The notes under the pieces were generated by a model. The model worked only from the letters and a program-made list of their open reading frames with translations. It was not told where the DNA came from and did no database searches. 64,000 nucleotides of DNA, from NCBI GenBank assembly GCA_020081605.1, contig JAHREC010000018.1, forward strand, positions 1,054,001-1,118,000, read 5' to 3'. A program made the translations under genes and the position numbers. The DNA comes from Albifimbria verrucaria. Lineage: Eukaryota > Ascomycota > Sordariomycetes > Hypocreales > Stachybotryaceae. This document shows, one piece after another, positions 21,410 to 33,755 of the stretch (within the stretch, counting starts at the first letter, position 1; every line of letters starts with the position of its first letter).

Positions 21410-22708
21410 TCAAGCATGAGTGCTGCACTGCTTCTTCGGCTTCAAGTTGCCAAACGAAAGCTTGGGCTGAATGTACGTGTCCTCGCTTGGGAACGAGCCA
21501 TAGTCCCAGACGGTGTAAAAGTTCTTGAGCAGCCTCTTGCCAATCAGGGTGAAGCCATAGGCACCACTGTCGTCGAACGGCGGCCAGCATGCATCGTCTC
21601 TGTTGGCGAAGCCGGGCAGAGCCAGCTTATCGCCCGTGACGGTAATGGTCTTGGTGCTGCCGTAAAAACCGAGCTCGAACGTGATGGACCAAGAATCGTT
21701 GAACTCTGAGCATAGCGGGATGTGCTTGCCGTTGATGATGGCTGTCCAGTTCATTCCGATCGACTCGTAGACAGCCTCGATGGCGTCGGGGGCAGTGAGA
21801 TGGACGAAGCACCCGTATCGAAAACGACCGAGGAGCCAAACAGGTCGGTCTCTGTCTCGATCTCGGTGCCATTGGCTGTGGTCCTCTTTCCCTTGGTAGT
21901 GTGCAGGACACTCCTCCACACATCATATCCTGTTGAGCCCTGGGTAAGGTCGATAGTCGCCAACTCTCCTTCAACATACTTCTCCTCCCTAGATGCACCC
22001 AGGGTCACCACTCCTTGCTATGCTCCTCCACAGGCCCCAAGGAGTCTTTCTGATCGTAGTAGATTCCGAAACAGGGCTGATCCATGAGACCGCTGGCCAT
22101 CAGCATCTCAAAGACCGGGTGGCACCGCCATCAGCGATGCTTCCGAATGCCAGTCCCATGAAGCCGTGGTTGGGTTGGTTCGACCAGTTGGTCTCGTTGG
22201 CAGCGATAAAGAGTTGCTCCCATGTCACGTTTCCAGCACTGAACTTGTCGGAAACGGTGACGCCGGCCACGCGTCCTCCGAGGTAATCAATCGACGCATC
22301 CTGGCCTGTGAGGTTTCCGGTGGATGAGCTGTTGATGTCGTAGCCGGGGTTGCGGTTGAATCTATCATCAATGTTAGTCGGCCATGGTTATTGACTGCAG
22401 GAGAAACTCTACGGACCCGCTGCTGTTGGGGCACCCTGAGTCGGCGCACTCCTTGTCGACAATCCATGTAGAAGCACTGCCCGTGTCAAACATCAACCGA
22501 TAAGTCGAGCCAGGCGTTCCAGCCTCCAACTCAACCATGTGCTAGAAATATCTGTGTTAGTTGCGTCGTTTTGTCAAAGCTGGCAGAAGCAGTAACTTAC
22601 ATATCCATTGTACATAACCATCGGCAGGTCAATAGATGCGCCAGCAACTACGCTAGCGAGCGACGCCGTTACGGCGGCTACGCTGAGAGGACCAATAGAC
22701 AACACCAT
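21410..22708 (-). CDS. Secreted pepsin-like aspartic protease
   Basis: The start at 22708 gives MVLSIGPLSVAAVTASLASV, a clear signal peptide, so the enzyme is probably secreted. Introns follow NGY (GTAAGTTA donor, TTCTAG acceptor) and NSSG (GTCCGT donor, GATAG acceptor). The first active-site motif is LMFDTGSASTW, the second VVFDTGASSISLP, the Asp pair that cleaves peptide bonds in pepsin-fold proteases (A1 family). The short distance from signal peptide to the first motif suggests little or no propeptide, which is unusual for A1 enzymes. Several N-glycosylation sequons (NLT, NVT, NET, NWS) are visible. Frame changes at cc 22013-22014 and ggggg 21788-21792 each close with one added base; the second lies right after the second active-site motif. 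Likely roles are nutrition or host interaction. Confidence 0.88.
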
Positions 22709-25471
22709 ATTGACTGCACGAGAAGACAAAGATGTCAAGATGTCGATAGAAAATCTTCATTCTAACGCGGCGATTGCAGACTCTTATTTACGAGAGAATA
22801 GATTAATACGGGATATCACAGCCCTAGCCGGCATAGTCAATGTGGGCTCGGGGCTCGTGCATACGAGGATCAACTGTGCTAGTTCGAGCTGTCCCTGGCT
22901 GAGCACGTCAAGGCATTGAGTAGCTCATATAAACCGGCAGAGAACAGACGACTAGTCGGGCATTGACGTATGCCTGTTCTATTTTAGAAGCAAATTAGTT
23001 GTTTCGCAAGGGCTTCCACAGCCTCGGTATTGCTTTCCTGGCTCCTTTTCAACTACGATAGCGTGGAGAACCGGGCGCGAAGAACACCATCTACCGTGCT
23101 TGGCAGGTGTAAATGTGGAGATGGGCGGGTTCTGTCAGTAGGAAATGCCGGATATCCATTCGCTTCATTCCTGATGAGGAAACTGCCTAGAAATCTAGAC
23201 TTGCGATCAACAGGAACGCTCGTGTTCTGGTGCTGATTGACAAATGATTTGGTTGCCAGGAATAACTTAGTGGGAAGGATTCAATTGAGAACTCGATGTC
23301 CTATACTAAGTCACCTCTCACACACAATATCCTCCATTGAGTCTCGCTGTCGAACCACCCCATAATTGCCCCCAGTTATGATTTGATACTCATCCACTCT
23401 TGAATTCAGTGTTGAAAATGCCTCTCATCCCTTAATAAGTTGATTGCATCACATTTTGAATGCCAGCTTACGTTAGGAGCATGCCATTTTCCATGGCCAA
23501 CAGTAGTGCCGTGTTGGCCCTTAGGTGAGTGCTCCAGTACTTATTGCATTTAGTATGAGATCAATCAAGTCTATGCCCTCTACTGGCTGCCGACTATGAA
23601 TCGCTGGTGTAGATGACCTCGCTAATAATAAGTGATTGTTGGTGTTGGCCTTGCCGCGTTATTGAATTCCATCCACACCATTCACACACACCCTCAACTT
23701 CGCGATGGCCAACATGGATAGAACTTACCCGTCCATGTCAGTGTCAACTCAACTCCTTTCCAAAGAATAGAAAAAAGAAAGAAAAAACCCCTGTACTTCT
23801 GTTGCCGAATTACAAAACAGCAATTCGATCCGTTCAGTTACGATGAAAAAATTTTGTCATCCTCTTAGCATGATCTGGGGCTTTGTGTGCAACAGCGCTG
23901 GTCAATGTGCGTGTCGTCCCTTGAACAACCACGAAGCTGTTGAGAGCGATTAAGACGACATCGAGGCGCCCGTATTCGCCATGCCTTGTGGCACCTATTG
24001 CTCAATGGTTATCAGCCACGCTCGAGGCTGAATCTGGACCGCTCTGCCATTTTACAAGGGTGCCGCGACAGGCATACTCCTTTTCGAGCTGGTTCCCCTA
24101 TAAAGCGACCGGCCCTCTGTTAAGTGAAGCACTAAACTTGTAGTGGGAATCTCGTGAACACGTTAGGGCGTGGAGAGATTCGGCTGATAAGGTGTTGGTA
24201 TCATGGTCTCTCGTCTTTTCGATCTTGATTGCCTATCGAAATGTCTGGATTTTTTTGCTTCCCGCAAAAGCCCCTTTCACCAACCCGCTGAAACAGGATC
24301 CCAGTCCAAGCTTTGGTTTTTTTATTTTCTTCCACTCCATCTGGAGTATGTTCCCACACCGATCAGATTGCCAATCTCTATGCATGGCCCTAAGTGCTTA
24401 GCTCAAGACGCAGACAACCAGAAATGGGCTCTTGTGGGTTGATAAGTGATGCGACCCCGGCCAGAAATCAGGCTCACATACAGAGAAAAGCTCACTAGGA
24501 GATTTTTTGTTGGTTGGTCGGGTGTAAGTCCCCAACCCATGGGGCGCTTACAAGGGTCTGTTCATGTCTTGGAATTCAACATGGCAGGGAGGGCTGATGG
24601 TCGTGTCGCGCGCAGCAAGCACAAGTGCGAAGACTTCTAGTCAACTAATTAACCTACAACTGCGACCTCTCAATATCAATGCGCCGCATTGTGTCTCACC
24701 CGCCGCAGGTACAGACGGACGGGATCTACGCGCTGGGAGTTTGGTCGATCACATTTGCAACATGTAATGTAGACGTAAGCGGTCTGGTCTGGCACTGACC
24801 GCGAGTTCAAGAGCCGAACCAACGCATACAACTAATGCAACCGCTGCAGCAATCCTGGTAACGATCCACAAGATCTGTGGCAATCTTTGGCCATTCAAGC
24901 CGCGAGACTCGCCCGAGACATTATTCGTCCCGTTGACGACGAAACAAAAGGGTTCAGGGAAAAGAGGGCCAACGTCGAGTTGGCTATTGCACTGCCATGA
25001 ACGCGTTAACCGAAGGCACCAGCCCCAATTTTACCAGGCAATTCCGTAAAAAATCAAGCACCCAGGCCATCTCTCAATACTTCCATCAGCTGCCGCGCTG
25101 CGCTGCGCTGACGAAATGAAATGAAATGAAACGGGCCGCTGCCCCGGATGTGGCCACGTTGATACTAGAGCGTCCCCGCAAGACACAAAATGAATCCCCG
25201 CAGACGCGATGAAACATGAAATGTTGCCGTCACCACACACTTCCTCCCTCGTCTCCCTCTGATTGACATATTCATGCGACCTGTTCCGTTTGGAGGAAAT
25301 TCCTAGAGAAAACACACCCAGTCAGCTCGGCGCCCCGCAAGCTCCATCCCTGGCCTCTGTCACACAACCGGGGTAGTCCGTGCAGGTTTGGTACTATCCA
25401 CTTAGACGACACCGCCTGGTTGCAAGGAATTCGCATATATACACCTCCGTTCAGCCCCGGGTCAGCCCATC
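22709..25471. other. Long gene-poor stretch
   Basis: About 2.8 kb with no gene that I can support. Open frames are short (up to about 100 codons), and none shows a family motif, coiled coil or consistent splice sites. I see no transposase, reverse transcriptase or terminal repeats. The left end should hold the protease promoter. Confidence 0.5.
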
Positions 25472-26028
25472 ATGGACGTTTCGCTCGATGCTCTCCTTTC
25501 TGTCAACCTGACATTGTTCCAACGGTTGATGGTTCTTTACGTCTTCATCGGCTTCGGAATCGTCATCGCTGTGCAGCTGTCCCAGACTCAGACCGATACA
25601 CCTCTTCCCTGGACGAGATTGACCAAGGATACCAAGTAAGTTTCCTCTGCTGACTCTCATGCTGTCTCACTCTTCAATGCTGCTGTCTCAGGGCGGCACC
25701 GCGCTCCATCCCCTCCATTCCTGACACGTTCATGCACACATATATATCCATCATCAAGGCCTCGCCTCACGTCTTTCTTCGTCCACTCACTAACTCCAAC
25801 AGACCTTACTGGTACTCCCTCTACATTTTGGAAGTCCTGCTTCTGATCGTCAGCGCCTGGCCAGTTCTGCTCCAGAAGATGGCTGGCTACGTGAACGGCT
25901 ACGAAGAACGCATTCTCAACACTGTCTGGATCGGTCTCCTCAGCCTCGAAACGTTGATGGTTCTTGGCGTCGTGGTGCAGGGAATTGTCAAGCGATTTGG
26001 TCCCAAGATCAAGCAGAAGACCAACTGA
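25472..26028 (+). CDS. Small membrane protein, unknown function
   Basis: Two exons, 25472-25635 and 25803-26028, joined by GTAAGT and CTCCAACAG with phase 2 kept. The product is about 129 residues: MDVSLDALLSVNLTLFQRL, then a first membrane helix (VLYVFIGFGIVIAVQL), a polar loop ending LTKDTK, a second helix (SLYILEVLLLIVSAWPVLL), a polar loop with YVNGYEERI, and a third helix (IGLLSLETLMVLGVVV) before a basic tail (KRFGPKIKQKTN). No known domain is recognised. The frame is intact. Confidence 0.75.
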
Positions 26029-26303
26029 GCACGGAAAGCAGGCCAGACTCGGCCTTTGAAGTGGTTCTCGGCTGGCGCACTGGCTGTACATAGCTTCACC
26101 ATGTGGACAAATTCTGAATATACGAACAAATCAAACGCATTGATTGTGGTTGCTCACCATGCCCATCCTAACGACTCGTGTCTCCAGTAGCATCTCAAGT
26201 TTCCGCCCCCAAACTCCCCAATGATTGTTACCAACACGTTACATTCTGTGATGCTAAATTTAACCCTGTCCGTCACCCAATGTCAGCTCTCACCCACCAC
26301 TAC

Positions 26304-27704
26304 CTAGTACAACGGGAGCGATCCCACTGTCTCGGCGAATGCCTGGTCGAGAACTGCCAACCCTTCTTCCAGCTCCGCCTCCGTCACGGTAATGGGCGGT
26401 GCAATTCTGAACGTGCCGCCAAAACTAGGGTGACTGCTGAGGTTAGCCCAGACGCCCAGCTCGTACGCTCTGTCCCCAATAGCCTTGGCCAGGTCGATTG
26501 CGGGAGCCTTGGTATCTCGGTCGCAGACAATCTCTACGCCCGCCATCAGCCCTCGCCCACGGACGTCCCCAATGCAGCCGTATCGTGATTGAAGCCTGCG
26601 GAGACCAGCGTGGAGAATCTTTCCTGAACGCCGTGCTTGCTCCACGAGTCCGTCTCGGAAGACGATTTCTAGGACCTTGTCGCCGACAGCAGCCGGCAAA
26701 GGATCATTGATGTGAGTAGTGTAAAACATGTAATCACGTTCCATACACACGCAGTCAATCTCCTCGCTAGTCACTACTGCGCTCAGAGGTAGTCCGTTGC
26801 CAAGTGTCTTTGAGAGAGTAACGATATCAGGGACCACTCCCTCATGGTCAATCGCCATAAAGTCACCACACCGCCCGACACCTGTTTGGGCCTCATCGAC
26901 AATTAGAAGCATTCCCTCCTTTCACAATGTCTTTTCAAGGCTTTGAGATAGCCAGGTGGGAGGACGTGCATTCCTGCAGAGCTCTGGATGCATTCGACTA
27001 TACACGCCGCCAGCGAGCCGCATGATTGCAGATCAATCATCTTCCACCCATAGTCCAGCTCGGTCTCCCAGTCATAAGAACCGTCTGCCTTTCGGAACAC
27101 CGAACGGTACGCATTTGGTGCTGGCAGCATGTGCATACCCGGCATCAGTGGGCCATGGCCTCTTCGGCCAAAGTGATACTGCGCGCCAAGAGCCTGCGCC
27201 GTCATGCCATGCCACGAGGCTCCAAGCGCAACAACCTCAAACTTGCCCGTGTAAACTTTGGCCATCTTGATGGCGGCTTCGTTGCTTTCACCACCAGTTG
27301 AGAGAAAAACGCCTTGTCTAACCCAGCGGGTAGAGCATTACAGAGACGCTCGCTCAGAGATATGACTGGTGGTGAGACCATACCAGAGAAGAGATGGTCC
27401 AAAGACGTGGCATGTTCAACAACAACCTTGACAATCTCGGGGTGGCCATGTCCTAGAAGGCACGACATTTGCCCAGACGTCCAATCTAAAACTTTGTGGC
27501 CTGAAGCTGTGTAGATATAGAGGCCATGTGTGCCTACGATGATATCTCGGTGAAACGTTGAGCCGTAATGAAGGAGATGGTTTGCAGCTTTTTGTGCAAA
27601 ATGGCTTCGTTAAGCCCTTGATATAGAATCGGCGCGTCATCATCTTTCCTATGAAGGGCAACTGATGACTCGCCGTTCTCGTCAAAGACTGTCCCTGGAG
27701 CCAT
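26304..27704 (-). CDS. Class III PLP-dependent aminotransferase (2,2-dialkylglycine decarboxylase-like)
   Basis: The start at 27704 (MAPGTVFDENGESS) is preferred; an upstream ATG at 27746 would add 14 residues. Motifs of fold-type I class III aminotransferases appear in order: GHGHPEI near the N-terminus, FLSTGGESNEAAIKMAK, SWHGMT, LLIVDEAQTGVGR (Asp for the pyridine nitrogen), then VTLSKTLGNGLPLSAVV with the Schiff-base Lys, and GLMAGVEI. The substrate is not fixed by sequence; 2,2-dialkylglycine decarboxylase or an omega-amino acid transaminase are the nearest types. Frame changes at gg 27549-27550, aaaaa 27304-27308 and ccc 26914-26916 each need one added base. It lies 236 bases downstream of a Zn2Cys6 regulator gene in the same orientation, which may control it. 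Confidence 0.9.
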
Positions 27705-27940
27705 CGTGAAGACAGGCTTGCAACTAAGGAGAATTGGGGGTGGCAAAGAGACGCATACCTGTCAGGTTAATATCGTATCACAAAGTAGGAATATGATTAA
27801 CATATTTTATATTTCTCTGCGCATATGCACCTCCGATATCGTATCGAATTCTAGTGAAGGTTTGATACCCACAAGGATAACCGCCTCCTCGAGTTTGCCG
27901 CGGAAAGCCTCACTTATCGCTCCCTGGTCACCTCCCTCCC

Positions 27941-30024
27941 TTACCAGGCGTTTTGAAACGGGTCCCAGATGCTAGGGAAGAACTGGTCTAGTATAGACGC
28001 ATCTGGCATCACGTATTCCTGCATGTCCATGGTGCTGCTGCCCCTTGTTCATCCTGTGACACACCCGCAAGTATTCGCTCTATAATGTCTGCATGCTGCG
28101 CAAGGCAAATGTCTCCCAAGTCCCACTCATATCTCTCCTTGTGCGTACGAAGAGTGGTAACCATTTCACGGGCTATACGGAAGGAGGCACTTCGGCTCAA
28201 TCCTTGTGCAGAATTCTCGGTCTCCAAAGCGCAGCGCAACAGAAAATTGACCGTTGCGGAGAATGTGAACGCAGTTATAGACAGCCAGAAATCCCCAGTT
28301 GCGCGGGTTGAAGCTCTTGGATCATTATCAATATCGCCTCGGATGTGTGCCGAGCCTGGATATGGCAATTAAGCACTTCGTTATCGTTCTGTGCATGTAA
28401 TTCTTTCTCTGCCTCAAAGTCAATTCTCTGCTGCAGCAAACGGACTGTCAGGTATGCGAGACGCAGGTTTGCAGCGCCTGGTATGTCAAGACGGTTCTCG
28501 CGAATGATAATTGGACGCACGCCATCGTCGAGGGAATCCACCCATTGATTGAGGCTGAGCTCTAGGTTCTTGTCCAATGCAGTCGCATCACGTTGGCTGT
28601 GGTAAATATGTTGTAGATGCTGGTCCAGCACGTCAGTGAGGCTGACCAACGCAGCATAAACTGACGCTATCTGTAGTTGAATTGCGAACGCACCACCTCT
28701 ACAGAGATATGCAACGGTTGGAGGTGGTACATCATTGTGTAGCCTCGATATGTGGGGAGGTGTTCCATGTGCCAGGCTTGTCCTGCGATGCTATTAGTAG
28801 GAGCAATCGTAGCATACGTGATCACTTACCATCTATCATGTACAATGAGCGCCCACCATATCTTCATACGCAAATATTTCTCAGAAGCTGGAATTTCCCA
28901 ATTTAGGGGTTGTGGTTCAGGCCTAAAGAATAAGCCATGGAAATTGCTGATCCCAGGAGAATCCCATTCCCTATAAGGGATGTGTTGGGTCGCCCATTGA
29001 TGTTAATGAGAATAGCCTTGATAATGGAGATACCAGGGGCCAGGTGAAGTTCCGAGTATAGTGCCTCGTTGGCCAGGTTCCAAATGTAGCGAATATCCGG
29101 GCAGTCGCGGGACGCAAGCGCCTGGGAATAACGCCAGTAGACAAGCGACTGTGCGTATATGTTAGCCAGCAAAGCTGGTGAGATCCTGGCTTTATCCTCA
29201 TGGTATTGCGCCCGAAAAGAGGCCTCGTCTAGCAAGGGGAAGCAGCTGTTGGTTTTGCTAAAATATCTAAGAATTGTCAATTGTAGCCATGAGAGTTAAC
29301 AAGTCTTGTAGACGTACGTATCAATTACGTCTCCAATATGAGGCCCCAGAAGCTTCTCAATGATCTCCAGCTTGTCTGCTGAGTAACTCTTCCGCTCTCC
29401 TACACCAACCGGTCTCTTCTGAACAACCGTGAACAGCACGGGTCTCGACCGCGTAGCAGGGATTGGGACAATCATCCGGCCATTTCCTGTGCCTCCGGAA
29501 ATGCTGGCCAGGTAGTCTGACAGGACCCGGCTATCGTTCCTGATGGCCGGGCCTACTATGTGCAGATTTGTGTGCTGATCGTCCCTTGAACTGAGTGCTA
29601 ACTGCGACCCATGCTGTGATGTGATGGCATCCGCGCCCGGCTTCGGCTCGTTTACCTGCGGTAATGGACCCACTTGTGAAGGGATATGCTGCGTAGCGTG
29701 ATGCGATGGTTCTTGGAGGATTGGAGGCGCTGGGAGTGGCAACTGAACCACGGAACCGCGGGCACTCCTGGACTTGGTAGGTAGCGCCGTCCTTAGCGAT
29801 GAAGAAGAGCTCTTTTCGGCACTTTGACGACGGCGCGATCTCGCTTTCTCACTTTCCTGCTCCAGAAACACACAATCTGTCTTGTGGATTCGACACATGG
29901 CACAGATCTCGCAACCCGCTTCCCGATGACATCGTCCTTTGCGCAGGCGGCATGCGGTACAAGCTGGTCGCAAGTGAGACCTGTACGGTCGTTCGCCCTG
30001 GTCTTGCTCCATGTTTGTATACAT
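27941..30024 (-). CDS. Zn2Cys6 transcription factor
   Basis: The N-terminal DNA-binding cluster is CTACRLRKGRC, a short spacer, then CAMCRIHKTDC, with an extra Cys in the spacer, which is unusual. A Ser/Arg-rich linker (ARSRRRQSAEKSSSSS) and a Pro-rich region follow. An intron (29267-29317, GTACGT donor, CTTAG acceptor) precedes YFSKTNSCFPLLD, the start of the fungal-type regulatory middle domain. A second intron lies around 28792-28843 after IVHDRW. The C-terminus ends LDQFFPSIWDPFQNAW at the stop 27941-27943. Frame changes at gggg 28906-28909, near 28730-28736, cccc 28293-28296 and cccc 28041-28044 each close with one added base. The start could be 30024 or the ATG at 30012. The nearest downstream gene is a class III aminotransferase, a possible target. 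Confidence 0.85.
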
Positions 30025-31385
30025 CCAGGGTCAAGTGGTCGGCAACGGTTTGAAAGATGGTTTAGTGCAGGGAAGCTGTTGGGCATGTGAGGTGAGCTGG
30101 GAAAGTGATTATTCCAGCTTGCAAGTAGCGAGGTCGCTGGACTGTGCACAGTGCCCGTGGACACTGTCAAGGTTCTCAAAAGCAAGATACCATACTATAT
30201 ATAAGCATGGGGTGGAAGCACCTTGCATTCCCTCACCAATAAGACGTTGGTTACTTATCACAAGCGGTATAATACGTCTAACATTGCTCTATACGTACCA
30301 ATCGTTCCGGCTCAATGCCGACTTTCGACACCGCTTCCTAGTTTCTGTGTCGGGCATGCCCTATCCAAGAGATAAGTTAACCTTTGTCTAGTAATCCCAC
30401 GCCGCATCGTTGCCAGATTCAGTTTACAGGCACAGTAACCAAAGGCAAAATGATTCGGCATTCATTGGTTGTTGGGCAGCCGGGTGGCATTAGAGTGTCC
30501 CTAAAATGAAATTCTGTTCCTGTCCACATCCTTCTCGTCTGGGGCGCACATGGACCCTGTTGAATAAGCTTGCAGGTGCATGAATCTTCAATAACGAACC
30601 TAGTCTCTCACTTCCTGTCTCTAGCCAGGTATTAGTCTATTAATCATAATGACGCTTTCAGAAACGTGATCAGTGCAGATTACCTTTGGTGAGACAACAG
30701 AGCATCAAGCTGGGACGTGAATGGCCAATTCTGCTGAGAATTTCCATTTTGGGTAATCATTCGACCAAAAGCACATTCCATCCACGGTTATTGTGCAGTC
30801 AACAGTAATTCAAATAATTAACATCTATCAAGGCCAAGAGCAACGCTCATACATCAACTCAACCAGTTTATTTGATGATTAATGGTCTTCCTCCACCCCT
30901 TTCAATGATTACTGCACAAGTCAGGGGGCTGTTTTGCGGTATTCACAATCATAGGTCACAAAAGAGGTATTCCTAATCCCAACACCAGAAATGAAGACAG
31001 AATTTAAAGCCTTGGCATTCAGTTAGAATTGTGTCTTTGGCGTGTTCTGACTAATATCCCCTATCACTTTTGCACCAGCTCAATCCACAGCAAGGCATTG
31101 TCACCCAAGTTGTAGGGACTTGCCGTGTAATCGACCTAGGCGTAAAACCCTACAGGAGGGCAAGTGCCAACTCGAACCTGATTCCCGTAGTTGAGATTTT
31201 TATGTTTTCCAACCTCAACGCGAAGCATCCTCCCTTATTTATTGCATCCTTGTTTTCCTCCTCCCTGATTTCACCGCCATCCTAGTCAACATCTTACTCC
31301 TACAGTGCGCTCAACTACAATCTGGCTGTCCGTCGCGATACTTCTGGGGCGAGACCTCGACAAGCAGGGGCAGTTGAGCTCGAAC
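30025..31385. other. Divergent intergenic region; no gene seen
   Basis: About 1.4 kb between the regulator (minus) and the Ser-rich gene (plus). AT-rich in places. Open frames are short and unconvincing. Confidence 0.5.
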
Positions 31386-33755
31386 ATGGAGTGTCGCAAG
31401 CCAGAGAAGAAACAGTGTCTCAATCAATTGGAAGACCTACCTACTCACCCTAGTCAACTCGAGAACCCCATGCATAATTGTCCTGTAAACTCAACCGCTC
31501 TACCTAAGGACAAAGGTGGAGTCTCAACATTCATTGATGACCTCCAATTAGACCAGTATGTTCAGCTACGGTGCTGCCTTTGCCTTGCTAATGTATTCAG
31601 TAATTTTAGAGCTGCACACCCAACGCCCAAACTTACTAGCAATCAGCAAGAGCTATCTTCCAACAAGGCACGATACCCAGAGACACAGCCGAGGGAAAGC
31701 TCCAGCATCTATGAGCCGGCAAATCTCATAGAGCGTTATCTACAAAGCCAGATATTAGAAGCGGAGCTGCCCGTAGACAGTGGCTTCCTCACGAAGCCTG
31801 TGGCCCTCCTCCTCCGTGTGTTCCACAGTTGACGGCCGACGTGGACAGTTCGGGTGTAACAGTGCATCAGAATGCGGTGTCCACTCTACCCGACTCGACT
31901 TTGCGCCCACGCCTTATTCACAATCAATTTTCACATTATCTAGACAATGCCTCTAAAGCTGCAACTGCTGGTAGTACGTCATCCTATACGTGCGACATCG
32001 GCCCAACTCTTTCTGCTAGGTCTACGCGGGATCATTCTGCAGACAACGAGGCTAGCGCCACCCGTCACGAGTTAAACGATACTGATGCGAGCGTCTCAAC
32101 ATTCAAGGGTGGGAACAGAGGGAATGAGGATTCAATTCACAATATGCAGTCGTACAACTTTCAACGTACCCCAGAATCAAGCTCCTACAAGGACCTACTG
32201 GTAGATAATTGCCCTAAGTCAGGCATTCCGACTCCAATTCCAACTCGAAACGGAATCGAGGCGCTTGATCAGAGACGTTATTCAGCCAGCTCTGGTACTC
32301 ATACACCGTGCTCTCTGTTCGAACAGAAACGAAGAATTAAGCAGAGGATTCAATATCATTTCAAGACGAGTCGATTGTCCAAAAATTCCACGATCACAGG
32401 CTCCAACTCGAAAGTATTGCATCAGCCTAATATGGACATGTATCTACTCACCGATTGCGATGTCAAGGACATTGTGGATATGGTGATGTGCGAAACTTAT
32501 GTACCAAGGAGGAGCGCGTCGATCAGTGCCCAGCTGGTCGCGGAGGCTGAAGAATCTGAAGCTATGATTCTCCCAACATTCGACGGCCTCAGCAATTCCA
32601 TTATTCCTCGTTCCGTAACTGTAGCTGAGCCAGCGACGACCATCAGCACACCCAGGACCTCGTTCGCCAGCATGAACCCGGCTGACATGCAGGTTCATAC
32701 AAAGATCACTGGAAGGGATGACTCAACAACTACTACAGTGGTGTCACGACGAAGCGTTGCAGAGATCACCTAGGCAGTGGACACTCCTACACATGGGTCT
32801 TCAACTCTGCCCTCGTTCAGCGCCACAGGCTTTTCAGAGGCGCCTTTCCCAAGCGATCCATCCCGCTCTCAATGTTCGAGCTCATCGGATACGTTTCGCA
32901 ATGGCTCGCGAGAAGGTTGGAATATTGCACTCACGGGGTTTTCGGTACACCATTTTACAACTCCAGGCAATTTGAACTCGCTAGTGGAGAACATCAATCG
33001 GGCAAGGACCATAGACTATGCACCGAGTACCGAGTCACACATAACATCGTTCCCAGCTCTGCTTTCACGACACTGCACAGAGGAGTGGCTCACCCTACAC
33101 CTAATCTCGACTTGCTCGCCCAGCCAGAATTAAACCTATACTTCGAAGGGGTGGATACACACCGTGAAACACAAGACCATCTGTCTGCATCGGCGTCAGA
33201 AGAGCCACTCAAAGCTCGCCAACATAATACTACGCTTTTCACGGAGGTAGTCCTTTCCAAAAGGGCAACGAGCTACTCAAGAGGCGTGCCTCAGAGAAAC
33301 ACAGGGTTCTGGCGTCGTCACAGCGTATGGGTACCTCGATCGGTTCATCTTCTCACCGTCGACGGAGTTCTCACATTGTCGACGCGACACCCCTGCCAAC
33401 GAGCAACGTGGCAGTGTATACCCAAGCATTGTGGACAGGCTGCGCAGGAGCGGCCATCTATTACTCCACTCCCAGCGTTGCCCATCAGAATCAGATTCAT
33501 CAGGGGTTACACCTCATAACTCTCCTGCTGGAGAACATCGGCCTGCCACAACACCGCGCTCTAGAGATGAGTCTGAGGCGTGAGCGAACCCCAGAGTTGC
33601 TCACGGTAGATAATGCAGGAATTTACGAGGCAATGACGGGAAGTAGGTTGCTGGTTCCAAGCAAGGAGCATGAGAAGTGTTCAGAGGATGGGAGGCCACA
33701 CATGTGTGCAGACGACATGAGCAGCTTTGGCGGAAGCACATCCTCATGGCTATGA
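31386..33755 (+). CDS. Large Ser/Thr-rich protein, interrupted; unknown function
   Basis: The start is uncertain: the first in-frame ATG after an upstream stop-free stretch is at 31386 (MECRKPEKKQCLNQLED), and an upstream exon is possible. An intron is proposed at 31556-31609 (GTATGT donor, TTTTAG acceptor). The protein, about 770 residues, is mostly disordered and Ser/Thr-rich. Ordered-looking islands include NLIERYLQSQILEAELP, TDCDVKDIVDMVMCETYVP, KGNELLKRRASEKHRVLASS and AVYTQALWTGCAGAAIYY. Frame changes at ccc 31804-31806, ccc near 33092-33094 and tttt near 33236-33239 all close with one added base. In addition an in-frame TAG at 32771-32773 interrupts SVAEIT-x-AVDTPTHG with the same frame open on both sides; TGG (Trp) would fit, so a G-to-A change or error is likely. 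I do not recognise the family. Confidence 0.55.

Noticed and set aside
22709..25471. Search for a mobile element in the 2.8-kb gene-poor stretch
   Set aside because: No transposase or reverse-transcriptase motif, no terminal or long direct repeats, and no strong AT bias as RIP would leave.
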